The position numbers and the translations under genes were made by a program. From Rossellomorea aquimaris (GTDB taxonomy: Bacteria; Bacillota; Bacilli; Bacillales; Bacillaceae_B), in the NCBI RefSeq assembly GCF_020171925.1, contig NZ_JAIVAR010000005.1:62001-126000 (forward strand): DNA of 64,000 nt, given 5' to 3'. The notes beneath the pieces were generated by a model. The model ran no database searches, was not told the DNA's origin, and worked only from the letters and a program-made list of their open reading frames with translations. Shown here in pieces: positions 1-9,147 of the stretch. Numbering within the stretch: position 1 is the stretch's first letter; every line of letters begins with the position of its first letter.

Positions 1-48
1 AGGGGTCCCGTATGCCATGACCAAAAGACCCATCTTCTTTTTTGCCAT
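1..48 (-). CDS. hemH: Ferrochelatase / coproporphyrin ferrochelatase, N-terminal fragment
   Basis: Only the first 16 codons lie in the window. They read MAKKKMGLLVMAYGTP, which is the beginning of Bacillus HemH (iron insertion into the porphyrin late in haem synthesis). The ATG is preceded by GAGGTG about ten bases upstream. It follows hemE by about 65 bases on the same strand, as in the hemE-hemH-hemY operon of B. subtilis, so co-transcription is likely. The rest of the gene lies outside the window, so nothing can be said about its integrity. Confidence 0.85.
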   Translation of the reverse strand, partial: MAKKKMGLLVMAYGTP

Positions 49-113
49 TTTCGAATTCACCTCATATGTGTTTTGATTCATAACTTTTAATGAAAAGAAT
101 CGTTTGTCCGAAC

Positions 114-1148
114 CTATTTGTTCGAACTGTATTCATGAACAAAGTCAGTCAAGCGCTTTAGCGTATCTGGATTGACAGATGGGAAGACACCATGGCCAAG
201 GTTGAAGATATAACCCGGAAGCTCCATTCCCTGATCCAGTATGGCCTTGGCACGCTCCTCGATGACTTCCCAAGGTGCAAGAAGGATGGCAGGATCCAAA
301 TTCCCCTGGACGGTCTTGGAGATTCCCCTCTGACGTGCTTCAGTGATAGGGAGGCGCCAGTCAAGTCCGACGACGTCCAATGGAAGGTCATGCCATTCAT
401 TGGCCAGGTGGCTCGCACCGACCCCGAACATGATCAATGGTACATTTTCTTCTTTCAATTCCGTGAAGATCCTTTCCATCACTGGTTTGATGAAGACTCT
501 ATAGTCCTGGACATTCAGAGCCCCGACCCACGAATCAAAGATTTGGAAAGCTTTTGCCCCTGCACGGATTTGAGCCTTTCCATATGTGATTGTCATATCT
601 GCAAGCTTGTCCATCAATGCGAACCAAGCCTTTGGATCAGAATACATGAATGATTTCGTTTTATTATAATTCTTAGATGGACCGCCTTCAATCATATAGC
701 TTGCCATTGTAAAGGGGGCACCTGCAAACCCGATCAACGGTACTGATAATTGCTCCGTTGTCAGAAGCTTGATCGTTTCAAGCACATACGGCACATCTTC
801 TTCCGGGTTGATTTCTCCCAGTTTTTCGACGTCCGCTGCTGAACGGATCGGATTATCGATGACTGGCCCGATCCCTGACTTGATTTCCACATCCACCCCG
901 ATTGCAGGAAGAGGTGACATGATATCTTTATAAAGGATGGCAGCATCCACTCCATATTGTTCGACCGGAAGTCGTGTAACATACGCACACAACTCGGGCT
1001 GATGCGTAATTTCAAATAGGGAGTATTTTTCCTTGATCTTTCTATATTCTGGCTGAGAACGGCCTGCCTGCCTCATGTACCACACAGGGGTATAGTCCGT
1101 TTCTTCCCCTTTTGCTGCTCTCAAAAATGTATCATTAAATTGTTTCAT
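114..1148 (-). CDS. hemE: Uroporphyrinogen decarboxylase
   Basis: HemE decarboxylates the four acetate side chains of uroporphyrinogen III to give coproporphyrinogen III in cytoplasmic haem synthesis. The protein carries the family signatures: [16 protein letters not shown] near residues 20-36, and [17 protein letters not shown] around residue 140. It ends with the typical [16 protein letters not shown] segment. At 344 residues the length is normal. I chose the ATG at 1148 because AAAGGTGG lies nine bases upstream; an ATG 24 bases further out would overlap that site. It heads the hemE-hemH operon and is divergent from hmoB, so haem synthesis and haem degradation genes share one intergenic region. 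Confidence 0.96.
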   Translation of the reverse strand: MKQFNDTFLRAAKGEETDYTPVWYMRQAGRSQPEYRKIKEKYSLFEITHQPELCAYVTRLPVEQYGVDAAILYKDIMSPLPAIGVDVEIKSGIGPVIDNPIRSAADVEKLGEINPEEDVPYVLETIKLLTTEQLSVPLIGFAGAPFTMASYMIEGGPSKNYNKTKSFMYSDPKAWFALMDKLADMTITYGKAQIRAGAKAFQIFDSWVGALNVQDYRVFIKPVMERIFTELKEENVPLIMFGVGASHLANEWHDLPLDVVGLDWRLPITEARQRGISKTVQGNLDPAILLAPWEVIEERAKAILDQGMELPGYIFNLGHGVFPSVNPDTLKRLTDFVHEYSSNK

Positions 1149-1394
1149 ACCTGTCGGCCACCTTTCACTCATCCGTTAATCCTATTGTATTATAAAAGAA
1201 TCGATTTCTAAAATTGTTTAACCGTACAAACTGCAACCCTTATAAACTATAGTCTTTTATAGGCAAAATGTATAGTTTTCATGAGTAAATGTCATAAATT
1301 TGCCGATTTTGTTTAAAAAACTGTGAAAACCAGGTTACAGTGATGTGAGAAATGGGAAGATTAACTAAGAGATTACTTTAAGAGGTGAATGAAT

Positions 1395-1901
1395 ATGAAG
1401 AAGTTATATATGACGACAGGAACACATGAATACCTAGCAAAGATCATGAATGAGCACCCCGAAGAAAAAATGATTCTCATGAGGGAATCAAGCGCGCTCC
1501 TTGTCCATGAGACGGACGGGGAAAGCGTATTCGAATCACCGAGGAGTTACGAAGTGATCGATGAGGCAGGGGCGCTGGAAAGGACGGGATATGCCATCTT
1601 CAATAATATCCCGGTAACGGATGAGGGGCGTCCATTGTTTGAATATCGTTTCAAGAACCGTGCACGATTGATCGAAGAAGTTCCCGGCTTTTCTGCGATT
1701 CGCGTTCTCCGGCCGCTCGATAGTGATACATATGTCATCATGACCATTTGGGAGGACAGGAAGAGTTTCCTTGGATGGCAGGAATCGAAGCAATATGAGA
1801 AGGCACATGCAAAACGAGGGACGGAAGAAGGCATCGATTCCAAGAAGGAGATCTTCCCACGTGCCTCTTACGTGACGGAGTATGAGATTGTCTCAGGATG
1901 A
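1395..1901 (+). CDS. hmoB: Heme-degrading monooxygenase HmoB (YhgC-like)
   Basis: About 168 residues. The C-terminal two thirds resemble the antibiotic-biosynthesis-monooxygenase (ABM) fold of HmoB/YhgC and the related TRAP/IsdG-type haem oxygenases. Recognisable stretches are FKNRARLIEEVPGFSAIRVLRP and YVIMTIWEDRKSFLGWQES, followed by a HAKRG segment. In B. subtilis this gene also lies next to hemE, which supports the call. The start at 1395 is preferred over the ATG at 1389 because AGAGGTG ends seven bases before it and only one base before the earlier ATG. A hairpin terminator follows. Oxidative ring opening of haem to release iron is the family role and was not tested here. Confidence 0.85.
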   Translation: MKKLYMTTGTHEYLAKIMNEHPEEKMILMRESSALLVHETDGESVFESPRSYEVIDEAGALERTGYAIFNNIPVTDEGRPLFEYRFKNRARLIEEVPGFSAIRVLRPLDSDTYVIMTIWEDRKSFLGWQESKQYEKAHAKRGTEEGIDSKKEIFPRASYVTEYEIVSG

Positions 1902-1940
1902 ATGAGCATCATCACTCATTATGTGGTGGACTGACAAGGA

Positions 1941-1972
1941 AGGCTGACAGACACCTCTGTCAGCCTATTATC
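1941..1972. terminator. Bidirectional terminator between hmoB and liaR
   Basis: Ten-base arms AGGCTGACAG and CTGTCAGCCT with a six-base loop lie between the convergent genes hmoB and liaR. The flanking T-run is short, so efficiency is uncertain. Confidence 0.65.
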
Positions 1973-1984
1973 CGTTTGATCGCT

Positions 1985-2629
1985 TCAATTCTTCTTATAT
2001 AAGATCCCATTACGATTGGCATAAATGGCTGCCTGCGTCCGGTCTGCCACTTCCAATTTCCCCAGGATATTGCTGACATGTGTTTTCACTGTTTTGACCC
2101 CGATGAATAATTCTTCTGAAATCTCCTGATTCGTCATCCCTTCCCCGAGGCATCGTAACACGTCTAATTCACGCGCAGTCAGGTCTTCATGTGGTTTTCT
2201 TTCTTGTGGTCTGAACCGTGTCATCATTTTATCCGCAACTTTGGATGCAATGACGGACTCCCCTTTCATCGCTTTATAGATTGCTGAGGTGACTTCTTCG
2301 GCACTTGCCGTTTTCAACAGATAGCTATGTGCTCCTGCTTCGATTGCAGGAAACACCTTTTCATCATCATAGTAGCTCGTAAGGATGATGATCTTGCAGT
2401 CTTTAAGAAAGGTAAGAATCTTTTCGGTTGCTTCGATTCCGTTTCCGTCGTCCATCAAAAGATCCATCAGGATGACGTCCGGTTCATGGACCTTGGCAAG
2501 ACGGACGGCTTCATTGCCGCTTTTCGCTTCCCCCAGGAATTCGATTCTGTCTTCAGTGAGTAAATAGCTTTTGATGCCAAGCCTCACCATCTCATGATCA
2601 TCCACAATCATCACTTTCACTTTCTCCAT
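1985..2629 (-). CDS. liaR: LiaR/VraR-type response regulator
   Basis: A 214-residue NarL/FixJ-type regulator. The receiver domain spans residues 1-120, with the acidic pair at 10-11, the phosphoacceptor Asp56 in VILMDL, and a lysine in SYLLK. The C-terminal LuxR helix-turn-helix contains TARELDVLRCLGEGMTNQEI and VKTHVSNILGKL. Sequence and gene order identify it as the output of the cell-envelope stress system LiaFSR. The ATG at 2629 is chosen because AAAGGGGGAG lies about seven bases before it. It sits 19 bases after liaS on the same transcript. Confidence 0.92.
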   Translation of the reverse strand: MEKVKVMIVDDHEMVRLGIKSYLLTEDRIEFLGEAKSGNEAVRLAKVHEPDVILMDLLMDDGNGIEATEKILTFLKDCKIIILTSYYDDEKVFPAIEAGAHSYLLKTASAEEVTSAIYKAMKGESVIASKVADKMMTRFRPQERKPHEDLTARELDVLRCLGEGMTNQEISEELFIGVKTVKTHVSNILGKLEVADRTQAAIYANRNGILYKKN

Positions 2630-2648
2630 GCCCATTCTCCCCCTTTAC

Positions 2649-3677
2649 TCATACTGGAATTTTAAGATCGATATACGTCCCTTCCCTTTCCTTCGACCTG
2701 ATTTGAAAGTACCCGCCTATTTCTTCTGCACGCTCCCTCATTGTTTGCAGACCGTAAGAGGTCATCCTGTTCCCATTAAGATCGAACCCTTTTCCGTTAT
2801 CACTGATATGTAAGGTGATTGCGTCCCCTTTCTTTTCGGTGACGATCTTCACTTTCGTTGCACACGAATGACGAAGGATATTCGACAGGCTTTCCTGTAT
2901 GATCCTGAACATGTGTGCTTCCGTACCTTTTGAAAGCTGATCGATCCCCTCAAGCGTTGCTTCAATTTCAAGTGAAGTCTTCTGCTTAATTTCCCCGATA
3001 AGGATCAGTAATGCTTCCCTGAGGCTTTCCCCCTTCAAGTCAACGGGCCTTAAATGGAGCAGTAACGCCCTCATTTCCCCTTGAGCCTTTGCAGCGATTT
3101 CCGCAACCTGTTGAATCATCACTTCTGCCTTATCGGGTTCTTGCCCGATACTTTTTTTTGCAGCCGATGAAAGCATATTCAATGCAAACAACTGCTGACT
3201 GACGGAATCATGTAGATCCCTTGCAAGTCGCTGCCTTTCTTCCATGACCGCCGCTCCATGCGCCTTCTCTGCAAGCTCCGACTTTTCATCCGCCAATCGT
3301 TGCAATGATTTCACTTGCTCCTGAATATACGTCGCAAGCTGATTCAATTCATCCGACAAGATCCCCAGTTCATCATGTTCAAAGCTCTCAATCCTTGCAG
3401 AAAATTTACCGTTTCGTAGCAAGGTAACAAATGTCGATAAATCATCGATGCGACCCTTGAATGTATAGCTAGTCCTGACACCAGAGTAAAGACTTAGCAA
3501 TAGTAAGATCATAAATAGCGAGAAAGTCAGAATGATGGACAGATGAAGCGAAGCGCTTTCTCCATTTGTAATGAACAAATAGATTTGCAGGAAAACAAAA
3601 TAAATCAGTGTCGCCATGACGGCCATTGTGAAATAACTCTTCAGGAACCATTTCCTCATACTTTTAGAGCTCTCCAT
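2649..3677 (-). CDS. liaS: LiaS/VraS-type sensor histidine kinase
   Basis: Membrane histidine kinase of the HisKA_3 class. It has two N-terminal membrane helices within about the first 75 residues, a HAMP-like linker, then ERQRLARDLHDSVSQQLF carrying the phosphoacceptor His near residue 155. An HATPase domain follows, with N-box and ISDNGKGFD. The ATG at 3677 is preferred because AAAGGGAG lies six bases upstream. An alternative ATG at 3719 would overlap the liaF stop by four bases but has a poor ribosome binding site. The kinase phosphorylates LiaR under cell-wall stress, and LiaF restrains it. Confidence 0.9.
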   Translation of the reverse strand: MESSKSMRKWFLKSYFTMAVMATLIYFVFLQIYLFITNGESASLHLSIILTFSLFMILLLLSLYSGVRTSYTFKGRIDDLSTFVTLLRNGKFSARIESFEHDELGILSDELNQLATYIQEQVKSLQRLADEKSELAEKAHGAAVMEERQRLARDLHDSVSQQLFALNMLSSAAKKSIGQEPDKAEVMIQQVAEIAAKAQGEMRALLLHLRPVDLKGESLREALLILIGEIKQKTSLEIEATLEGIDQLSKGTEAHMFRIIQESLSNILRHSCATKVKIVTEKKGDAITLHISDNGKGFDLNGNRMTSYGLQTMRERAEEIGGYFQIRSKEREGTYIDLKIPV

Positions 3678-3715
3678 CCCACTCTCCCTTTCTCCGAAGA
3701 AGCGTTCTGAAGCTT

Positions 3716-4516
3716 TCATACTTCACTGATTCTGATCGACGCTACCTTCACATTGATTTGTAACTTTATCCTTTTACCTGATTGTTCGTAACCAGGACTC
3801 TTATAATAGAAATCACTCCTGATTTCAGATGATCCTTGATTAAACAACTTCACTTCCCCGACCTTGACCTTGACCTTGATTTCCACTGGTACGTTCTCAG
3901 GAATGACCACTTTCACATCCCCTACCCATCCTTTTATTTCAATCGGGGTCTCACCTTCCGGAATGAAGGCTTTGCTGAAATCAAAGTAATAGTCACCGAC
4001 CACATTTTGAAAGATCATCGGTTCGAGCGGCCAATTCGGTTCTGCAAATTTCACTTCCCCAACAATGAATCCTCTATTCACTCGATTGGTTACAGTTTTA
4101 GCTGCATGGGGGTCCTGGGATTCAAACTCATAATCCTCATCGTGATGATCATTCGTTACCGTCACTTTGATTGATTTATTCCATGCAACCCTGGATATGG
4201 CGACCGCAATGATGAAGATCGGCCACAGCTTCCACCAGCTCCCATATTCAAATTCAAGCAGGTTCAGTTCAGCCAGTATCCTTAAGGACCCCAGGACAAG
4301 GCTGAAAAGTCCAAACAATAATTTCCCAAAACTTTTCCTAAGAAATGCATCCGCCACCCACTTCACTCCGATGATGACAAGTATAGCGGGGACAATAGTG
4401 ACAAATATCTGCGTTATTTCCAAGGAAATGACACCGATATTCAACATTAACAGCCAAATACCAACCACTAACAATATGACTGAGAACATCCAGTGCTTCC
4501 TACCTCTGTTCCTCAC
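3716..4516 (-). CDS. liaF: LiaF, inhibitor of the LiaRS two-component system
   Basis: A 266-residue membrane protein. Hydrophobic helices fill roughly residues 8-115, and the C-terminal half is a beta-rich LiaF-type domain (DUF2154-like) containing FIVGEVKFAE and IEIKGWVGDVKVVIPENV. It uses a GTG start with AAGGTGG about eight bases upstream. LiaF holds LiaRS inactive in unstressed cells. It is the first gene of the three-gene unit here. In B. subtilis liaI, liaH and liaG precede it; none of them is present in the 690 bases upstream, so the output genes of this system lie elsewhere. Confidence 0.9.
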   Translation of the reverse strand: MRNRGRKHWMFSVILLVVGIWLLMLNIGVISLEITQIFVTIVPAILVIIGVKWVADAFLRKSFGKLLFGLFSLVLGSLRILAELNLLEFEYGSWWKLWPIFIIAVAISRVAWNKSIKVTVTNDHHDEDYEFESQDPHAAKTVTNRVNRGFIVGEVKFAEPNWPLEPMIFQNVVGDYYFDFSKAFIPEGETPIEIKGWVGDVKVVIPENVPVEIKVKVKVGEVKLFNQGSSEIRSDFYYKSPGYEQSGKRIKLQINVKVASIRISEV

Positions 4517-5122
4517 AAGTACACCACCTTCACTTCTATATCATTCGAGATACGTTTTTGAATTCCTTTTCATTCTTTCATTATAGAGTGAGTGGTTCAT
4601 TCTTTTGAGGAGCAATCGCCCGATTCCCCCTCCGTCTACAGACCGAAATTTGCAGTTTCATAACTCTAGGCAACTTTCATAATCTATCGTACAGATCAGG
4701 GCGAATACCCAATTTGAACATGGTGCTACCATTCCTGATCGGGCTCATCGTCCCCACCCCATAACTGCTATATCTCTGCCTGAACAGGGTAGAGTTTGGG
4801 TCATAATTAAAAAACTCATAAATAGAGGCGAATACTATCAGTTTCAGTTTTTAATCCGCTAATGATTTGCGTGCAAGACTTCGCTTTCCGCGGGTGACCC
4901 GTGAGCATCCCCGGCTTTTGCCTGCGTGAAGAAAAGCAGAAGTGATCGTTTTGCTCCCTTTGAAAAATGTTATTCGGCTTTAAGGTTAATGTTCAATCGG
5001 GAGCAGACCACTGGAGCTAGACAGGTCTCACATTGGCCACTTCTCCCGCAGGAGTCTTCGTCTTGCACTCCAATTAACCGCTAGATAGATGAATCTAATC
5101 GTAAATTTATAAAAATAGTTAA
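4517..5122. other. Gene-poor intergenic tract with degraded dispersed repeat
   Basis: No convincing gene. TATAAT at 4580-4585 (minus strand) may be the -10 of liaFSR. Arms GATCAGG (4694-4700) and CCTGATC (4734-4740) could pair. From about 4868 to 5085 the sequence contains fragments such as TTCGCTTTCCGCGGG and CCCGCAGGAGTCTTCG with GCACTCCAATTAACC. These match the style of a dispersed repeat common in Bacillus intergenic regions, here rearranged and decayed. Confidence 0.5.
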
Positions 5123-5168
5123 AAACCCGAACTAATTTGCCTGCCAATTGCGAAATTAGTTCGGGTTT
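5123..5168 (-). terminator. Terminator of the PAP2 phosphatase gene
   Basis: Perfect 16-base arms AAACCCGAACTAATTT (5123-5138) and AAATTAGTTCGGGTTT (5153-5168) with a 14-base loop, just downstream of the gene. The base of the stem and the following minus-strand sequence are T-rich. Confidence 0.8.
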
Positions 5169-5205
5169 CATTTTGTCTGAAACACTTTTGTCCCAGACTC
5201 TTTTT

Positions 5206-5796
5206 TCAGGTTGGTCGCTTTTCGTACAAAAACGTTGTGAGTGCAAAGATCGAGAAGCCGATCAGGAAGCCGGCAAGCACATCGGACGGATAATGCACTT
5301 GTTCCACGACCCTGCTTATCCCGGTCAGTAGCGCGATAATAAATGCCACCACGAAGATTCCCCGCTTCACCTTTACAGAAGAAAACTCCCTGCTTATAAA
5401 GTATGATGCTGTCAATAAGAACACAATGCCGACCATGGCATGTCCGCTTGGAAAACTGAAGCCTTCTTCGCCATGGGGAAAAGGTGGACGATCCCGTTCC
5501 ATCAAGTTTTTAATGACTTTATTCAGTACATTACTCCCCCCAACCGCTACCACTACGGTCAATATGCCAGGGAAGTCCTTTTTACCCCACCATAAATATA
5601 GGATTAAAAGGATCGATCCTCCTCCGATCACCAATTCCGTCCCTACCACCGAGAAGATTTTCAACAGGTGCCAGGAGGCAAGCCTATCAAGAAGATAAGG
5701 GTCCCAGGGCATGGAAAGTTCATGGTACACGAAATGAGCCACGGTCATAAAAAGAATGAATGTTATGATTCCTGGTATGTAGATTGTTTTTTTCAT
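5206..5796 (-). CDS. PAP2-family membrane phosphatase
   Basis: A 196-residue protein with about six membrane helices. All three motifs of the lipid phosphatase/phosphotransferase superfamily are present: K-x6-RP as KNLMERDRP, PSGH as SFPSGHAM, and SR-x5-H-x3-D as SRVVEQVHYPSD. Such proteins dephosphorylate lipid phosphates such as undecaprenyl pyrophosphate or phosphatidylglycerol phosphate on the outer membrane face. The exact substrate cannot be told from the sequence. It is a monocistronic unit divergent from the M20 amidohydrolase and ends in a strong terminator. Confidence 0.88.
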   Translation of the reverse strand: MKKTIYIPGIITFILFMTVAHFVYHELSMPWDPYLLDRLASWHLLKIFSVVGTELVIGGGSILLILYLWWGKKDFPGILTVVVAVGGSNVLNKVIKNLMERDRPPFPHGEEGFSFPSGHAMVGIVFLLTASYFISREFSSVKVKRGIFVVAFIIALLTGISRVVEQVHYPSDVLAGFLIGFSIFALTTFLYEKRPT

Positions 5797-5910
5797 GCTA
5801 TCCTCCTTCCATTGGACACTGTCGCCAATTCTGATTGCAAGAGTCTATTTGTTCCCTGTTTTTAATGTTATAATATTCTAAATCTTCAACAATTATAAGG
5901 AGGTCTTCTC

Positions 5911-7116
5911 TTGCTGAAAGAATTATATCAGAAATTAGAAGAGCGATGGTCAGAAATGGTACAAATCAGGAGATATTTACACCAACACCCAGAATTGTCG
6001 TTTCAAGAAAAACAGACCGCTGCCTACATCGCTGACTATTACCGCGCTCTTGGAATCGATGTACGTGAGAATGTTGGTGGAAACGGGGTGGTCGCAACCA
6101 TTAAAGGGCGACTGCCGGGAAAAACCGTAGCACTGCGGGCGGACTTTGATGCACTTCCCATCCAGGACGAAAAGGATGTTGAATATCGATCGACCGTACC
6201 CGGAGTGATGCACGCATGTGGGCATGATGGCCATACGGCAACCCTATTGGTGTTGGCGAAAACATTGAATGAACACAGGGATCAACTGCAAGGTACGATC
6301 AAATTGATTCATCAGCATGCAGAAGAATATGCTCCCGGCGGTGCGAAGCCGATGATTGAGGCTGGCTGTCTCGAAGGGGTGAATGTGATTTTCGGGACTC
6401 ATTTATGGTCAACCGAAAAGCTGGGGCGGGTCCTTTTCAGAACCGGTCCGATCATGGCTGCTGCCGATCGATTCGAGATCATCATCAAAGGTTCCGGTGG
6501 ACACGGCGCGCAGCCCCACAAGACGAAGGATGCCATCGTGGCCGGAGCCCAGCTCATCAATGATCTTCAACAAATCGTGAGCAGGCGGGTCAATCCGATT
6601 GATCCAGCCGTCGTCACGATCGGTTCATTTGTGGCTGAAAATGCATTTAACGTCATCGCGGATCAAGCGACATTAATCGGTACGGTCCGGACATTCAATC
6701 CGGAAGTGAGGGATTTTATTGAAAAGGAAATTGAACAAATCGTCAAAGGGGTCTGCCTTTCCTTCGGGTGTGAATATGAGTATCGTTTCGAACGCGGGTA
6801 TCCTGCAGTCGTGAATCACTCAGAAGAAACCCAGCTTATCATTGAGTGCGCAGCTGATATCGATGAAGTCCATAACGTGGAGGAGATTGAGCTTCAAATG
6901 GGCGGTGAGGATTTTGCTTACTATCTTGAAAAAGTGAAAGGCACATTCTTTTTCACAGGTGCAGCGCCTGAGAATGCAGAAACCCTTTACCCACACCATC
7001 ATCCGAAATTCGATTTTAATGAAAAAGCCATGCTGATTGCAGCGAAAACGTTGGCCTCGGCAACGATCCGATACAACAGAAAGCACTCAGAATCAGCGAT
7101 GGCGGCTAAAAGATGA
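5911..7116 (+). CDS. yhaA: M20-family amidohydrolase (N-acyl amino acid deacylase type, YhaA-like)
   Basis: A 401-residue metalloamidase. Metal-site motifs are LRADFDALPI, MHACGHDGHTA, the catalytic acidic pair in QHAEEYAPGG, and THLWS; a lid domain starts near GGHGAQPH. The family removes acyl groups from N-acyl amino acids (hippurate or N-acetyl-amino-acid type). The gene starts with TTG at 5911, supported by AAGGAGG seven bases upstream. Its place next to the ecs genes matches yhaA of B. subtilis. It is convergent with ecsC and they share a terminator. Confidence 0.88.
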   Translation: MLKELYQKLEERWSEMVQIRRYLHQHPELSFQEKQTAAYIADYYRALGIDVRENVGGNGVVATIKGRLPGKTVALRADFDALPIQDEKDVEYRSTVPGVMHACGHDGHTATLLVLAKTLNEHRDQLQGTIKLIHQHAEEYAPGGAKPMIEAGCLEGVNVIFGTHLWSTEKLGRVLFRTGPIMAAADRFEIIIKGSGGHGAQPHKTKDAIVAGAQLINDLQQIVSRRVNPIDPAVVTIGSFVAENAFNVIADQATLIGTVRTFNPEVRDFIEKEIEQIVKGVCLSFGCEYEYRFERGYPAVVNHSEETQLIIECAADIDEVHNVEEIELQMGGEDFAYYLEKVKGTFFFTGAAPENAETLYPHHHPKFDFNEKAMLIAAKTLASATIRYNRKHSESAMAAKR

Positions 7117-7125
7117 ACCTACATG

Positions 7126-7156
7126 AAAAAAGATCGGCTAATGCCGATCTTTTTTT
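7126..7156. terminator. Bidirectional terminator between yhaA and ecsC
   Basis: AAAAAAGATCGGC (7126-7138), a four-base loop and GCCGATCTTTTTTT (7143-7156) give an intrinsic terminator that works on both strands for the convergent genes. Confidence 0.88.
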
Positions 7157-7857
7157 CATTCCTCTTTAAAGTAACGCATGCGATAAGCGAAGATTGCGGT
7201 CTCACCAAGCTGATCAAGCAACTGATAATTAGCATATGCCCCGACTACGGCACCTACCCCAGGGACAAGCTGAAGCATCTTGACAAAATCGATGTAGTCC
7301 CTGTACTCCTGTTGGAAGGAACGCCAGTCAAGCTCCACCAGCTCCTTTTTCTTTTCATCCCAGTTTTCAATGATCTCCATGGTGCGCTCTTTATGGTCAT
7401 CACTTGAGAAAGCAAGCTGAAAGACATAAAGAAGAAATAACCTTTCTTCATAGGACCTACTATCGTATCCATGAATGGCGGAACACTCACTAAGAAATTT
7501 CATCTTGATTGATAAAAGCAGTGGAAAATCCGCCAACCCCAGGAAGATCCCCCCGGCACCTGTACCAGCCCCTTCAATGACCGCAGCTTTCCGGTGAAAC
7601 TCCAACCTTTCCCTCATCCGCTTTTCCCGTTCCTTTAAAGAAGGGGATGAAGGTGTGATGTCCGGCGTGAACCACTCATTACCTTTCAAGGTGATCTCCA
7701 CCATTCGCTTGATGCTTTCCGTGATCAGGAGATGGGCTTTTTCAGGTATGAATTGATTCATCTTTTTTTGAGCTTGTTTCGAGACCCTTTGAAAGATTGT
7801 GGATTTCTTGCTTACTTTCCTTTTCCATCGTTCAAGTTCTTCCCTTTCTTGTTCCAT
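7156..7857 (-). CDS. ecsC: EcsC family protein
   Basis: A 233-residue protein matching EcsC of B. subtilis, with a glycine-rich hydrophobic stretch VIEGAGTGAGGIFLGLADFPLL-type near residues 95-115 and a second one, VPGVGAVVGAYANY, near the C-terminus. Its biochemical role is unknown; it is conserved beside the EcsAB transporter. The ATG at 7857 is chosen since AAGGTGG lies seven bases before it; a GTG six bases upstream is too close. It is the last gene of ecsA-ecsB-ecsC, 57 bases after ecsB. Confidence 0.88.
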   Translation of the reverse strand: MEQEREELERWKRKVSKKSTIFQRVSKQAQKKMNQFIPEKAHLLITESIKRMVEITLKGNEWFTPDITPSSPSLKEREKRMRERLEFHRKAAVIEGAGTGAGGIFLGLADFPLLLSIKMKFLSECSAIHGYDSRSYEERLFLLYVFQLAFSSDDHKERTMEIIENWDEKKKELVELDWRSFQQEYRDYIDFVKMLQLVPGVGAVVGAYANYQLLDQLGETAIFAYRMRYFKEE

Positions 7858-7914
7858 ATCCACCCCACCTTAAGGAGCTATTAACTGTCATACGTTCGTT
7901 TCACCCGATAGGTT

Positions 7915-9147
7915 TCATAAAAACAGATTTTCTTCCATCCTTTTCAATCGGCGTGTTGAATAAAATTGACTGAACAGCACTGAGAATATGAAACCACAGA
8001 GAAGTTCAATGGCACTTTCCATCCACATTCCCTTGATCAAGAAAGGAAGTGCAAAGAAAACGGATTGGACGAACATGGATTGAAGCAGGATTTTCTTGAA
8101 AGATGTGGTCTTCAATTCCGTTGAAAGCGGATAGATCAATACCCAAATCTTATAATCAAACCGCTTATACAAAGGGATAAGCTGGAAACCTGTCAAATAC
8201 AGAAATAATAAGGCCGTCATGATGCTGATGACTAACGATTGATTGGCATAGATCACGACTGCCCCTATAAGTGTCAAACGGAGGTACAATCCGGAATATT
8301 CGCTCGTTCTGACCAACGACCTGAGATAAAGGTGCCGGTACGTATCTCCTTGTGAAAATGCCGTCTTCACAAGGAAGTCCAGCCATTTCCTTCTATATAC
8401 TTTACCCTTCAATTTAGGCACGTCCGTGAACATATTGGCAAGGCGGTAAAAAAGTAGCATCCGCTGTTCTTCCAGGTGGATGAGCAAGTCCCATTTTATA
8501 TTCTTCCTTTTAGCCGTTTGATAAAAGTAAAGTAAATAGCCCGCCATCACGATTGCCACTGCCACTACCATCAACAAGTGGGCATCTGATAAAACCAATA
8601 GGAGGAGTGTACCCGTCAAAAGAAATCGTATGGAACTGTCGATGAAATGCACTTCTCTTTCCTGGAATCTCAAAATGTACCACCTGACATATAGATTCCA
8701 TACTTTCAATCCAAGCACCAGGCCAAGCAAGGGAAAAAAACGATTGAAACCGTTCCCGGACACCGCGACATACATCGGCATCATTGCAGCGAGGATCAGC
8801 AGCTGGATATAAGATTGAAACAAGAAGCTGATCCAGATATTCTTCCTGAAATAGCTTGAAAGCCTGTTCTCAAGCGGGATCAAAAAAACGGCATCCGCTT
8901 CTTTCAGGAAGGTATATACAGGGCTCCAAGCAAGGACCAACCCAAGGAGCGCTGCCATGATGTAAGCTGCCGGAAAGGTCGGGTCGAGCGTTTTCACCCA
9001 TTGATTATAGGTAAACGCTGCACCCCCGAGTGCGAAAATGAGCACAAATAGGAGATGGTCATTAAACATATACTTTAAGTACTTCTGTAATTCCTGGTTA
9101 TACTCCAGGATTCGTTTCTTCCAGATGCTTTCAATATTATTCATCAT
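7915..9147 (-). CDS. ecsB: ABC transporter permease EcsB
   Basis: A 410-residue polytopic membrane protein with about eight to ten hydrophobic segments, recognisable as EcsB. With EcsA it forms an ABC transporter that in B. subtilis affects secretion, intramembrane proteolysis by RasP, competence and sporulation; in related species it has been linked to peptide export. The start overlaps the ecsA stop by 11 bases, with AAAGGAAG about six bases before the ATG, so translation is coupled. The transported substrate cannot be inferred from this window. Confidence 0.9.
   Translation of the reverse strand: MMNNIESIWKKRILEYNQELQKYLKYMFNDHLLFVLIFALGGAAFTYNQWVKTLDPTFPAAYIMAALLGLVLAWSPVYTFLKEADAVFLIPLENRLSSYFRKNIWISFLFQSYIQLLILAAMMPMYVAVSGNGFNRFFPLLGLVLGLKVWNLYVRWYILRFQEREVHFIDSSIRFLLTGTLLLLVLSDAHLLMVVAVAIVMAGYLLYFYQTAKRKNIKWDLLIHLEEQRMLLFYRLANMFTDVPKLKGKVYRRKWLDFLVKTAFSQGDTYRHLYLRSLVRTSEYSGLYLRLTLIGAVVIYANQSLVISIMTALLFLYLTGFQLIPLYKRFDYKIWVLIYPLSTELKTTSFKKILLQSMFVQSVFFALPFLIKGMWMESAIELLCGFIFSVLFSQFYSTRRLKRMEENLFL

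Noticed and set aside
5028-5246. 72-codon minus-strand frame overlapping the PAP2 gene end
   Set aside because: It runs through the terminator stem and repeat debris and has no ribosome binding site.
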